Assembly (NCBI RefSeq): GCF_022605725.1
Contig: NC_065546.1
Location: forward strand, 32,360,227-32,424,226
Length of the DNA: 64,000 nt
Direction: 5' to 3'
DNA from: Anthonomus grandis grandis
Lineage: Eukaryota; Arthropoda; Insecta; Coleoptera; Curculionidae
Positions within the stretch are counted from its first letter, which is position 1, and each line of letters starts with the position of its first letter. This document shows positions 55,480 through 64,000 of the stretch, in pieces. The position numbers and the translations under genes were made by a program. The notes under the pieces were generated by a model. That model was not told where the DNA came from and did no database searches. It was given only the letters and a program-made list of their open reading frames with translations.

Positions 55480-56463
55480 CTAACAACTAAGAACAGTCGT
55501 TGCAAAATTGTCTTTTTGAAGCAAAGCTCTGTTATAATGATTGGCAAAAACAGAGGATTTCTCCGACCAGCCAGCTGCAAGCCGAATAGAGTCATAAGAT
55601 ACTCCCTTTCGCGCAGCTGTAGACGTCGCAGCATGACGAGTACTATGAGCTGTAAATTGGTTCGTATCCAACTCACTCTTCTTTAGAATCACCTTTAACC
55701 ATCTAGAAATTGTATGAGAAGTGAGATCTCTATGAGGTTTCTTAACGGTAATAAAAAGATTTTTTGACGTCTGTCTTAAATTCTTGGTTTTATTTAAATA
55801 CTCAATTAAGGTTCTAGCTGTACAAATTTTCTTATCTTGATTAAAGAAAGGCAAAAGAAGAGTAGGTCGAATGCGACCTTTGGCTGAAAATTTAAGTTTT
55901 TTAGGTATTTTAACTTCGACTTTGTTTTCATCTATAATAATAATTTCAACATCTATGTTGGCTAAAGTTTGTACTCTTTGACCAGTAGCCAAGGCAATAA
56001 GGATTGCTAATTTATATGTGAGGTCTTGAAGGCTTAATGTTTCATTAGACATAGATTTAACATATGTCAAAACAATAGAGGGGTCCCATGTGTAATTGTA
56101 TCTGAGAGCAGTAGGTCTTAAACTATGGACCCCTTTAAAAAACCACTTAATTCTAAAATCCGAAGTTAATTCTGGCCCCAAAATTTGAGTAAGAGCTGCT
56201 CTAAATAAATTTAAAGACGTATAAGTAGCTCCATTTTTAAACTGAGTAGTAAAAAATTTTAAAATATCTGGGACAGAGGCTGAATAAACATTCATGTTTC
56301 GAGATTTTCTAAATTGCCACCACAGTTTAAGACCTGAATTATATTGTTGAATTGTAGAGGTAGTAATGGAGGCCAAGCAAATTTCTAAAGCTTCTTCAGG
56401 TACTGAACCAGCTCTCAGGGCTTGGAGGATAATACTCCTGCCACCAGGGAAATTTTTCGCCAA
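55480..56463 (-). CDS. DIRS tyrosine recombinase, open reading frame
   Basis: The frame is open for 327 codons from the ATG at 56463, though the true start may lie upstream in the overlapping polyprotein. The N-terminal part (to about residue 150) is the SAM-like core-binding domain with STIQQYNSGLKLWWQF. The C-terminal catalytic domain shows ALATGQRVQTLANI (first Arg), a lysine-rich beta hairpin, AHSTRHAATSTAA (His-x-x-Arg), RLAAGWSEKSSVF (Trp/His position) and FANHYNRAL with the nucleophilic tyrosine. All key residues are present. In DIRS elements this enzyme inserts the circular DNA copy by site-specific recombination. It overlaps the 3' end of the RNase H region, as usual for the group. 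Intact motifs in an otherwise broken element suggest the copy is not very old. Confidence 0.85.
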   Translation of the reverse strand: MAKNFPGGRSIILQALRAGSVPEEALEICLASITTSTIQQYNSGLKLWWQFRKSRNMNVYSASVPDILKFFTTQFKNGATYTSLNLFRAALTQILGPELTSDFRIKWFFKGVHSLRPTALRYNYTWDPSIVLTYVKSMSNETLSLQDLTYKLAILIALATGQRVQTLANIDVEIIIIDENKVEVKIPKKLKFSAKGRIRPTLLLPFFNQDKKICTARTLIEYLNKTKNLRQTSKNLFITVKKPHRDLTSHTISRWLKVILKKSELDTNQFTAHSTRHAATSTAARKGVSYDSIRLAAGWSEKSSVFANHYNRALLQKDNFATTVLSC

Positions 56464-56544
56464 AGTGGATGAGACACGTTCCTAAAAGAAAGTAAAAGTT
56501 CGTCAACCTAGAAAACTAAAGGTGTTGATTCTAATAACGATGTA

Positions 56545-57258
56545 AAAAGTGGGTACCATGGCTGGGATGTCCAGAACGGCACAACGACAATTCCTCTAGC
56601 TTTTTCCTCTTTTATTTTGTGCAAAGCATGAAGAATAACAGAAAATGGTGGAAAAGCATAAAAGAAAAACTTTTTTCATTTTATCCTAAAGGCGTCCACT
56701 GCTATGTACTCTGAACCTCCCAACCATGATACAAGCTTTTTGCATTTAGCGTTCATTTTTGAAGCAAAGAGATCAACTTCTGATTTCCCAAAAAAGGATA
56801 TTATATCTTTAAACACCAAGTTGCTTATTTCCCATTCGGTTTCTTTGGATAATTTAAGTCTGGATTGTGCATCTGCTTCAAAATTGTCTTTAGACTTTAT
56901 ATAACTGGCATATAAATAGATATTTTTACCCTCGCACCATTGCCAAATAATACGAGATAATTTATTTAGAGATTGGTGCTGTTCACTTCCCATCTTATTA
57001 ATATAAGCCATGGCAGTTGTATTGTCAACTCGGAATAATATATTGCAATCTGAAGCATTTTCAGCAAAATGTTTTAAAACCAAATAAACAGCTTTTAGCT
57101 TTAAATAATTTATAATAAGTTTTTTCTCTTTCGGTCCAAAAACCATGTATTCTTTTCCCATTACAATATCCCCCCCAACCAGTATTCGAAGCATCAGAAA
57201 AAACTTCCATATAATAAGAATCTTTTTTAATCGCATTATTAGCTGTAGATAAATTTGT
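56545..57258 (-). pseudogene. DIRS RNase H domain, disrupted
   Basis: Just inside the Sailor insertion the - strand reads YYMEVFSDASNTGWGG (first catalytic Asp), then after a frameshift near 57118 INYLKLKAVYLVLKHFAE, CNILFRVDNTTAMAYINKMG and YIKSKDNFEADAQSR with the remaining acidic residues. The DIRS-specific extension VDLFASKMNAKCKKLVSWLG follows. A TGA at 56676-56678, in a place where Trp is expected, precedes FFFYAFPPFSVILHAL and FWTSQPWYPLF. This domain would remove the RNA strand during reverse transcription. Confidence 0.8.
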
Positions 57259-57260
57259 TA

Positions 57261-59340
57261 TACTCTATTTCAGAAGTGTGTAGAGCAATAAAACCTCATT
57301 AGGTATGCAAAAGTGGTACCTGGTGATCCACCAATATTTTATGCCACTACCTTAGTTGGGTATTAGTTTCAATGTAAAATTCTTTCTTTTCGTTGATTGC
57401 AGGTAGTGCCACCCGGTTTTGGGTCAATTTATGAGTTTTGCCCATTGTTACCCACTGATAAACATTGAAAACGGTTCGCCAAAGGCGTGCAACTGGGACT
57501 TGTTTTTTACCTTATAATTAATGTACTGAAATGCTATTTTATTTTAGAAAGTTACTTTTGTTTAAATGGAATAATATATTTTTTTCACAAATTTATTGAA
57601 CATAATATGTAGAGTAAAACAGTTGAAAATGTCACTTTTGGGTCTGGCACTTTTTGAACAGTGTATAACAATTTTAAATTATAATAGATTGTAGTCTTCT
57701 TCGTCATCTGACGAACTGTCATCACCTCTTGACATTATAATTAAAGGATCGACTGTCTGATCGATGAGGTTGTCAAGATCCCACATTTTGTCCTCTTGCT
57801 TAATTACATGCTGGACTGCTTTTCGCCAATTCTCTGGTGTCGCTTCCGTAATGGCTTGATCAAACAGTAGCTTAACATCTTTCATTTTAAAAGTCGTGTT
57901 TTGTCTTGCTACAAATCCTTTTACCTGCGCCCATATCAGTTCTATAGGATTTAGTTCGCAATGATATGGCGGTAAGCGCAGTACAGTTATATTATATTTT
58001 TCGGCTATATCTTCCACGGCGTATTTCATGAAACGAGTTTTGTGTAAGTTTGCTATTGCCAGCAGTTCTTTTTTTATCAAATTTGCTTCAAACGCAATAC
58101 CTTTTGCAGTCAGCCAATCGATAATTTCTTGCTTTCTCCAACTTGAAGTTGGCGTCTTCTCTATTCGCCGTGAATGATAACTTGCGTTATCCATAACCAC
58201 CACCGAATTAGGCGGAAGAAATTTTATCATTTCACCAAAATAGTCCTCGAAAACGTCTGAGTTCATGTCTTCATGGTAATCTCCTGTGCGAGTCGACTCA
58301 AAGGTTAGCAGACCTTCTTTTAAAAATCCCTCTTCGCTTCCAATATGTGTGATTATAAGTCTTTTTCCTTTTCCCGAAGGTACTTTAATACCCGTAGACA
58401 GGCCTTCTATGAAAGCTTGGCGAGCACTGGTTATATTTTTTGGACTATATAACCTTCGTTAATCCACGTCTCATCAAGATAAAAAACTTTCTTTTGCTCC
58501 CTGCGGTACTGCTTGATACTTCTCAAGTATTGTCGTCTCCAACAAACAATTTCGTCGCTCTCCACTAAAAGTGCTTTGCGGTTATGCTTTTCCCAGGCAA
58601 AATCCATATTTTTTAAAGTTTTCCATAAAAGTTTTCTACTTATCAACGGAATACTGTCATCTCGGCCAAGCTCCATTAAAATTTTGTCTAGGGTGGGTAT
58701 TTCCTTTTTAAAATAAAAAGAGTGAACTTTTCTTCGAATTATACATTTAGCATTTTCATCAAGGACTTTTGTAGGTCGTCCTGGCTTTTGCTTGGGAGAT
58801 TTCACTTGACCTGCTACTTTTCTTTCCCGCAACAATTTGAAAATGGTGGACTTTCCAATTCCACTCATTCGAGAACATTTTTCAACAATTTCTTGCACAG
58901 TAAAACTAGGGTAATCGTGTTTTATGCAATCATGTACATTTAAAATAATAACTTTTTCACTCAGCGATAGTGGAGAATTTTTAGTACATCTTTTCGTTGG
59001 ACTGAATACCTCCATTTTTTAAATATTGGGATAATAATATTGTGATTACACTACAGCGTAGCAGTGACTACTAACGTTTAAAATATGATTTAAAAGTATT
59101 TATAGTCTGTATATATTACCTGACCCCATTTTTGCATGTTACAAAGCGTTAAAAGATAGGTACCTATACAAAAGGATTAAAAGTATTTATTTAGTATTTA
59201 ATCTCTTTCAAAATAAAGACATTTAATCCGTGAAAATTAAATTCATAAATAAGTACCTGCGCCTATGAACTACCACGAAATGTAGCCAAACAGAACGGAA
59301 TTCCCCAGTTTATTGCTCTATACACTTCTGAAATAGAGTA
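57261..59340 (-). mobile_element. DD82E (Sailor-like) Tc1/mariner-superfamily transposon
   Basis: The element starts TACTCTATTTCAGAAGTGTG and ends with its complement. The inverted repeats agree over about 34 bp with one mismatch. TA duplications lie at 57259-57260 and 59341-59342. The length is 2080 bp with one transposase gene. The insertion separates the DIRS reverse transcriptase from its RNase H, and the flanking coding pieces fit together across it. Confidence 0.9.
57679..59015 (-). pseudogene. DD82E (Sailor-like) transposase with a single-base frameshift
   Basis: Allowing for one missing A in a run at about 58437-58442, the frame gives about 445 residues. N-terminal helix-turn-helix: LSLSEKVIILNVHDCIKHDY, MSGIGKSTIFKLLRERKVAG. 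A GRPTKV linker and a second DNA-binding part (IPLISRKLLWKTLKNMDFAW) follow. Catalytic motifs: VFYLDETWINEGYIV, VVVMDNASYHSRR and YHCELNPIELIWAQVK. I count 82 residues between the second Asp and the Glu, the spacing that defines the DD82E Sailor family. The end is a very acidic tail (RGDDSSSDDEEDYNLL). Everything else is uninterrupted, so the lesion is either very recent or a homopolymer sequencing error. Confidence 0.85.
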
Positions 59341-59383
59341 TAGCCACCAATTAAAATCTTCTTTGAGTATAGAAGAAATTGTC

Positions 59384-60039
59384 ACCAAAAACAACAAGTA
59401 TGTATGTTGTTAAAAACATACAATTTAAAATGTACGAATAATAATATTATTTCCCTTATTCGACAATTTCGAGAATTTGAAAATTTTCTTAGCAATTTTA
59501 AAACTTTTAAAATTTTTTCTTTAGTTAGCGAAACAGTCATTGTTGTAGAATTATATAAAAATCCTAAATATCGAACACAAGTTGAGGGACATAATACACT
59601 TTTTTTTTATAATTAATAATAAAACCCAGGTTTTGTAATAATTTGATAGTCGACATGATTCGGGAATTACCAAATAGCAAAAAATCGTCTACAAATAGTA
59701 CACATGTCTGATTTCTGCTCCTTAAATAGGCTAGTATTGGTTTCATGATCTTGGTGAATACTAAGGGGAGCAGAGTTTAAACCAAAGGGTAGACAATTGA
59801 TTTTTATATGGTGTTACTTTACTAATAGCTCGAATTTTTAAAAGGTCTTCAATAGATGAATTAATGGAACTTTTTTCAGAAACAGACCATTTACCATTTT
59901 TTAAAAAACCATATTTTTGCTTTTTAATAAAAGGCAACCTATAACCTTGAATATATGATAAAATAAATTTGCCATTAGTAACTTCATGCCACTTATTTAC
60001 AAAATATTTTAATCTACCGGCATATACACTACCCAGCAA
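59384..60039 (-). pseudogene. DIRS reverse transcriptase, deleted
   Basis: From 60039 the frame reads GRLKYFVNKWHEVTNGKFIL, SYIQGYRLPFIKK and SSIEDLLKIRAISKV, the conserved DIRS RT entry. The fingers and motif A are missing, and the sequence resumes with MKPILAYLRSRNQTCVLFVD, whose FVDD is motif C, then FLLFGNSRIMSTIKLLQNLG and, with frame changes, RYLGFLYNSTTMTVSLTKEK. At 59384-59440 a 55-bp stretch copies sequence from the gag intron (61462-61516), replacing further RT sequence. A final FNWWL-like motif abuts the transposon insertion. Confidence 0.75.
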
Positions 60040-60268
60040 GGGGTTGCTTTACTGTCGACGTCGACGGAACCTCTCCATCTGTGTTTTGGGCAGTTCTCTC
60101 GGTTTCCTTTCCGTCCGTTGATCTGGATGGTTCTTCTGCTGTTGGCGTTGGTAGGGATCAGGTCTCTTATTGCCCAGCTCGGGTGCTCCCCTGCAACTGA
60201 GCTGGACCCCTGGAGTTTAAATGAGTGCGACTGACAGGTTTCTTAGCAGTTTTCGGCTTAACCTTTGC

Positions 60269-60898
60269 TTAAGTTCCTCGCCTGATTTTTCCAGGTTTTT
60301 TTGCAGCCTTCACTCGTTCTTCCAATGCTTGACCAAACAAAAAATTATCAGTAGGCGCAGCAGAGAGCGTATCTTTTAGATCCTTATTCAAATTTATAGA
60401 AATAAGATCTTTGCGTGTCATGGTGTCAAGATGGTGTAGATAACACAATAGGCGGCCCGCATTACTTTGGTATTGCATATATACGTTTTTGCCCCCCCCC
60501 CCTTCTTCAGCTAGCATCAAAGTTAAGGCTTGGGAAATTGCTGATATGCTTGCAGCCACAAACTGCTGTTTTCGCACCAGGCGCTCATCTCTGCGGAGTA
60601 TTTGAGCAGTTAAGGCTGCCTTAACCTCGGGATTTAACTGAGGTACTTCCAGAGACTTAAAATTTTCGGGTATTATATGTTTTTGGAGAACTTGAATATT
60701 CTCCTCACTTAAACCATTCTGTAAAATATTACTCCAGCGAGGGACTACTGCTTCATAAATTGGAGGTCCTAAGACGGTCTTATTTATTGGCTCATCGCAA
60801 AAGTATCTGCAAAACGTCAGAACTTAAAGATTTTTCTTTTGCTTCCTCTGATTGCACGATCGGGGGCTGAGGATTATTTTCTTGCTGTTCAGAATCAC
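60269..60898 (-). pseudogene. DIRS gag, exon 2
   Basis: The exon begins at 60898 after the acceptor TTGCTTCAG. It reads DSEQQENNPQPPIVQSEEA and SLSSDVLQILLR, then after a frameshift near 60805 EPINKTVLGPPIYEAVVPRW, SNILQNGLSEENIQVL, LNPEVKAALTAQILRRDERL and an open frame from 60577 with QQFVAASISAISQALTLMLA, TRKDLISINLNKDLKDTLSA and PTDNFLFGQALEERVKAAKK. The last motif (DNFLFG) is typical of DIRS gag proteins, which form the nucleoprotein particle. A 12-base C run (GAEEGGGG codons, about 60486-60497) is part of the frame. A stop at about 60269 arises from a frame change in the C-terminal Lys/Pro-rich part. Confidence 0.75.
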
Positions 60899-61541
60899 CT
60901 GAAGCAATAAAAGAGACATGTTAATTTCTAATTTGTATTAAAACAGAATCAGAACAATAAGCATATTAAAGTGTTATCAAAAATATATAATATCATGTCT
61001 CGAACAACAAATACATGTAGGTTGTACAAAAAATATGTTGCCAAAAACATAATTTTAAAATTAAGTTCATTTTTTCATCAAAAATAAACAAAGGTACAGG
61101 CATGTCCCCAAAAACACACTAAAAATATTCTGTTGCCACCAAAAACAACAAATATATACACATATATTATGTACATTATTTATCTAATTTGTATTAAAAC
61201 AGAATCAGAACAATAAGCATATTAAAGTGTTATCAAAAACACATAATATCATGTCTCGAACAACAAATACATGTGGGTTGTACAAAAAATATGTTGCCAA
61301 AAGCATAATTTTAAAATGAAGTTTATTTTTTCACTAAAAATAAATAAAGGTACAGGCATGTCCCCAAAAACGCACTAAAAATATTCTGTTGCCACCAAAA
61401 ACAACAAATTAATGTAGGTAAGTATGTTACAAAAAACATACTCAAAATATTATGTTGTCACCAAAAACAACAAGTATGTATGTTGCCAAAACCATACAAT
61501 TTAAAATGTACATCACCAAAAACGTACAATTTGGCACTTAC
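60899..61541 (-). repeat. Candidate gag intron holding a 255-bp tandem duplication
   Basis: The donor GTAAGT (61541-61536) and the acceptor TTGCTTCAG (ending at 60899) join exon 1 and exon 2 in frame. Inside, 60934-61160 and 61189-61410 are near-identical direct copies (both contain ACAGAATCAGAACAATAAGC and GGTACAGGCATGTCCCCAAA). Shorter CACCAAAAACAACAA words recur up to 61520. Confidence 0.7.
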
Positions 61542-61812
61542 TGTTTAACTGGTGGACATCCACCCTACTAACTGTTTCACGAACAGAGTGGCGAGGCGAC
61601 AAATCATTATCATACGGTGAAGAATATGCACTGGGTTCTCCGGCATCACCACCTCTAGAGCTCCCCATACTCTCCAAACGTCACCTTTTTTCCCGACTTT
61701 TAATTTCATCTAATTTTCATTGCATTTCGGCCAATCGTTTTTCTAAACGTCGATTTTTCCGTTCCCTAGATCGACTACGAGAATGTTGTCGTTTACGGCT
61801 GTGCTTAGGCAT
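61542..61812 (-). pseudogene. DIRS gag, exon 1
   Basis: The ATG at 61812-61810 opens a very basic, Arg/Ser-rich start (MPKHSRKRQHSRSRSRERKN), then a charged helical part RRLEKRLAEMQ. Two TGA codons follow (about 61718 and 61682). Both would be single transitions from CGA or TGG. The rest reads LESMGSSRGGDAGEPSAYSS and DNDLSPRHSVRETVSRVDVH, ending QLN with the donor. The Arg/Ser start is common in DIRS gag and likely binds RNA. Confidence 0.7.
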
Positions 61813-62042
61813 ATTAACCTATTTATTTAATGAACAATGAACAACACGGTACACGGTACAAAATAAAAATTGATAATTTCGAAAAGCGGAGCGGTACATA
61901 TGTAAAGACACACAAACAAAAACTGAAGGTATGCAATGGATTTAGGTATGCAGGACCGGGGGTTTTTTATTTGCTTTGAATTCGTGTGACACTCGATGCC
62001 ATCGGAGATACTACCTGTTCTACTTATTTACGAGACAAGGCT

Positions 62043-63628
62043 AAAATATAATTGTGTTCTAATGCTATATTACTCTGGACTTATTGGGGAATCAAAAAAA
62101 TTATATGATGTACTATTTAAGAAATAACCGGAGAATCAAATTATTTCTTTATTTAATTTCTCAAACTTAGTACGAGGCACTAGCAAAACCAGAAATTAAA
62201 ATTAATAAATAAATAAGTAAAACCAAATATGTATGCATAATAAGCTTAACAAAATACTATAACACAAATAGCATCCATAGATATTACTGATGAGAGAGAA
62301 CGTTCCCTAATTTCCTTGGAATTACTGTCAGCAAACAGCTCGATGTTACATGCTAGTGTGACGAAGTTACACTGCTCCATCATTTTTCGAAACAGGAAGC
62401 AGTCAGTGAAATCAATGTAAAATACCCTGTTGTTCAGCATTCGTAAACTTATTTCAGGCACTAACATTTCAATATAATTTATTAACTGTAGACCCTAGTA
62501 TTTTAGGTTACTAATACTTAGTCATACAAAAAGAACCCTCATGTGTGGATAAATTTAATGCTTTTTGATGTATATGTATCCAAAAAATCTTTTTTGTATC
62601 TTTTCTATTAGATTTATGTTGGTTTTTGCTTATGGTGATCATACAACAGAAGCATTTTGAAGATGGAGTATTTTTTTATATGAGTATAATTTTATAACAA
62701 AGCGTTGGCAAAAAGAAAAAAAAATAGAGTAGCTTAAAGAGATGAATCACAGAATCGTAAATCATAGGCAAAAAAACAGGCAATAAAAGAAATAAATGAT
62801 ATTACTTAAGAAATAAATTTGTCAATAACACTAATATTATGTAAAACAAATAAATCACTTAACAAAGCATAATAAAAACCTTTAAAAAAGTAATAAAATC
62901 TTTAAAAAAACTAAAATTGGTAAAAATTTGAGTTCTAAATATTTATTATTACTGTAAAAACCAAATGAAATCAACCTTTTTTTACACCATATTTAAACTT
63001 CCTAAAGTTTCTCAATTCTCTCAAGGCAAATGGCGAATGATTAAAAATCCTTTCACTGTTAAACAAAAGTCTTTTCTGGTAATATAAAGTAGTGATTTGG
63101 TAATAGATAGTGAATTGAAAGTAAATGATGGTTTACCTTAGAAAAATACAGGCCAAAGTCGGGACGAAATAGTCTCAGGGTGCAAGTTTGTAAATGTATG
63201 TTACTGCGTTTGTAGAACAAATACAAAATTAAATAGTGCTGCAGAGCATGAGTCTCAAAAGCAAACACCTTAGTTTAAATAAACTCAACCAGACAAAAGT
63301 AAACATGTCTTGCCACAGCAGCACCAATCTCACTCCCACTCTGCACAGTACGGCTTGCATAACATCCTAATGAGCCTTTCGAGTAGACATGTTAACATGA
63401 TTTTGACATTTCAGCTTGAGGTCAATGATTTTGTTCCATTCTATCGGACTAGCTATGGCGTCAATGAGCCCATTTTTTTTACTAATAAAAAGGGTGCATT
63501 TATTGTTTACTGTGATTTTAAGTGATACGAGATGGACTTTCTATATAAAATGATATGTAGTGTGATTTTTTACAATTTTATATGTAATTTATTATATATT
63601 TTCTATAATTACAATTTAAATGGATTCC
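62043..63628. other. AT-rich sequence without recognisable gene
   Basis: Short open frames (62246-62467 and 63059-63268 on the - strand, 63310-63525 on the + strand) have no family features. The - strand near 63060-62990 reads FNSERIFNHSPFALRELRN, which faintly resembles a LINE C-terminus. Confidence 0.4.
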
Positions 63629-63629
63629 A

Positions 63630-63960
63630 TTGATAAATAAATAAATAACGTATGAATCTATTTTCCATTCAAGGTTATATTGCCAATGTTACAAATAAAG
63701 TTTAGAATATTCGTCTTGGAGATATTAAATGTTTAAAGGATTGGTATCACCACAGAGTTTAGTATGTTTAAGATCATTATTGATTATATACGTTAGAAAA
63801 TTGCTATCTTTGTGATGCCAAAAAATAGTGGTATCATCTGCAAAAGCTTGACTTACTCCAATGTACTAGGCAAGTCATTAACATAGAGGAGGAACAGGGG
63901 AATCTCGATTTGACAGTTCCTGTCTCATTTATACCAAATTCGTTGGCTTTTTCTATCAAA
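63630..63960 (-). mobile_element. LINE reverse transcriptase fragment at the window edge
   Basis: A (AAAT)-type repeat lies at 63632-63647. The - strand then reads LFLLYVNDLPSTLE (motif B side), and after a frame change FADDTTIFWHHKDSNFLTYI, INNDLKHTKLC, that is motif C and its following helix. The copy continues toward the window end and probably beyond it. Confidence 0.65.
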
Positions 63961-64000
63961 GCAAAGAAGCGTGCAAATAGTTTTTTTCTGTTTACCCTAC

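Larger units (their letters stand above)
55144..62042 (-). mobile_element. DIRS-type tyrosine-recombinase retroelement, split by a Sailor-like transposon
   Basis: Inverted terminal sequences AGCCTTGTCGAAGTAAATAA (55144) and, inverted, ending ACGAGACAAGGCT at 62042 share the core CTACCTGTTCTACTTATTTAC. Between them, on the - strand, lie in order gag (two exons), reverse transcriptase, RNase H and tyrosine recombinase. That gene set defines DIRS elements, which integrate as circles through the recombinase instead of an integrase. A 2.1-kb DNA transposon sits between reverse transcriptase and RNase H. Gag, RT and RNase H carry lesions. The recombinase is open. Confidence 0.82.

Noticed and set aside
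34282..64000. Search for the next GALNT exons (WGGENLELS-type block and lectin domain)
   Set aside because: None seen on the + strand, so no exon is annotated here.
1..64000. tRNA, rRNA, CRISPR array or bacterial operon
   Set aside because: No cloverleaf, rRNA core sequence, spaced direct repeats or Shine-Dalgarno-led gene clusters were found. The window is eukaryotic.

Overview
The window is eukaryotic, AT-rich and almost wholly non-coding. It suggests an arthropod, most likely an insect. The reasons are two spliced exons of an animal-type polypeptide GalNAc-transferase, a dense set of Tc1/mariner, hAT, piggyBac, Helitron, DIRS and jockey-like elements, and spliceosomal introns inside some transposon genes. 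There are no operons, ribosome binding sites, CRISPR arrays, rRNA or tRNA that I can support. The species cannot be named from this.

The one clear host gene is a GALNT family member on the + strand. Its exons lie at 28260-28531 and 33965-34281 and share matching splice phases. Both are internal, and I found no other exon, so the gene probably runs across much or all of the window with introns of up to about 30 kb. A second possible host gene is a THAP-domain reading frame at 38184-38528 (-).

Layout. 1-5.6 kb: AT-rich sequence with an old tandem repeat split by a Tc1-like element. 5.6-7.9 kb: a mariner-superfamily element (DD41D) with 448-bp inverted repeats and an uninterrupted transposase once a 58-nt intron is removed. 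9.8-12.4 kb: a Dong/R4-like element in a TAA repeat, then a jockey-like LINE. 13.4-17.1 kb: a deleted piggyBac, and a DD34D mariner inside a foldback element. 19-25 kb: one LINE split by two DNA transposons, one of them from a family I cannot name with confidence. 25.6-27.8 kb: a degenerate minisatellite-like tract. 28.3-34.3 kb: the GALNT exons, with an intron holding a LINE, a short-motif array, a hammerhead-like fold and a mariner remnant. 34.6-36 kb: LINE. 39.1-44.2 kb: a four-layer nest of foldback, mariner, hAT and LINE. 44.2-49 kb: a Helitron split by a second DD41D mariner. 49-52.9 kb: gypsy, LINE and mariner fragments and a MITE. 55.1-62.0 kb: a DIRS-type tyrosine-recombinase retroelement split by a nearly intact DD82E (Sailor-like) transposon. 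63.6-64 kb: another LINE.

Every LINE-type reverse transcriptase of jockey type whose strand can be read is on the - strand, antisense to GALNT. Most elements carry stops, frameshifts or deletions. The least damaged are the mariner at 5.6 kb, the Sailor-like element at 57.3 kb and the DIRS recombinase reading frame.
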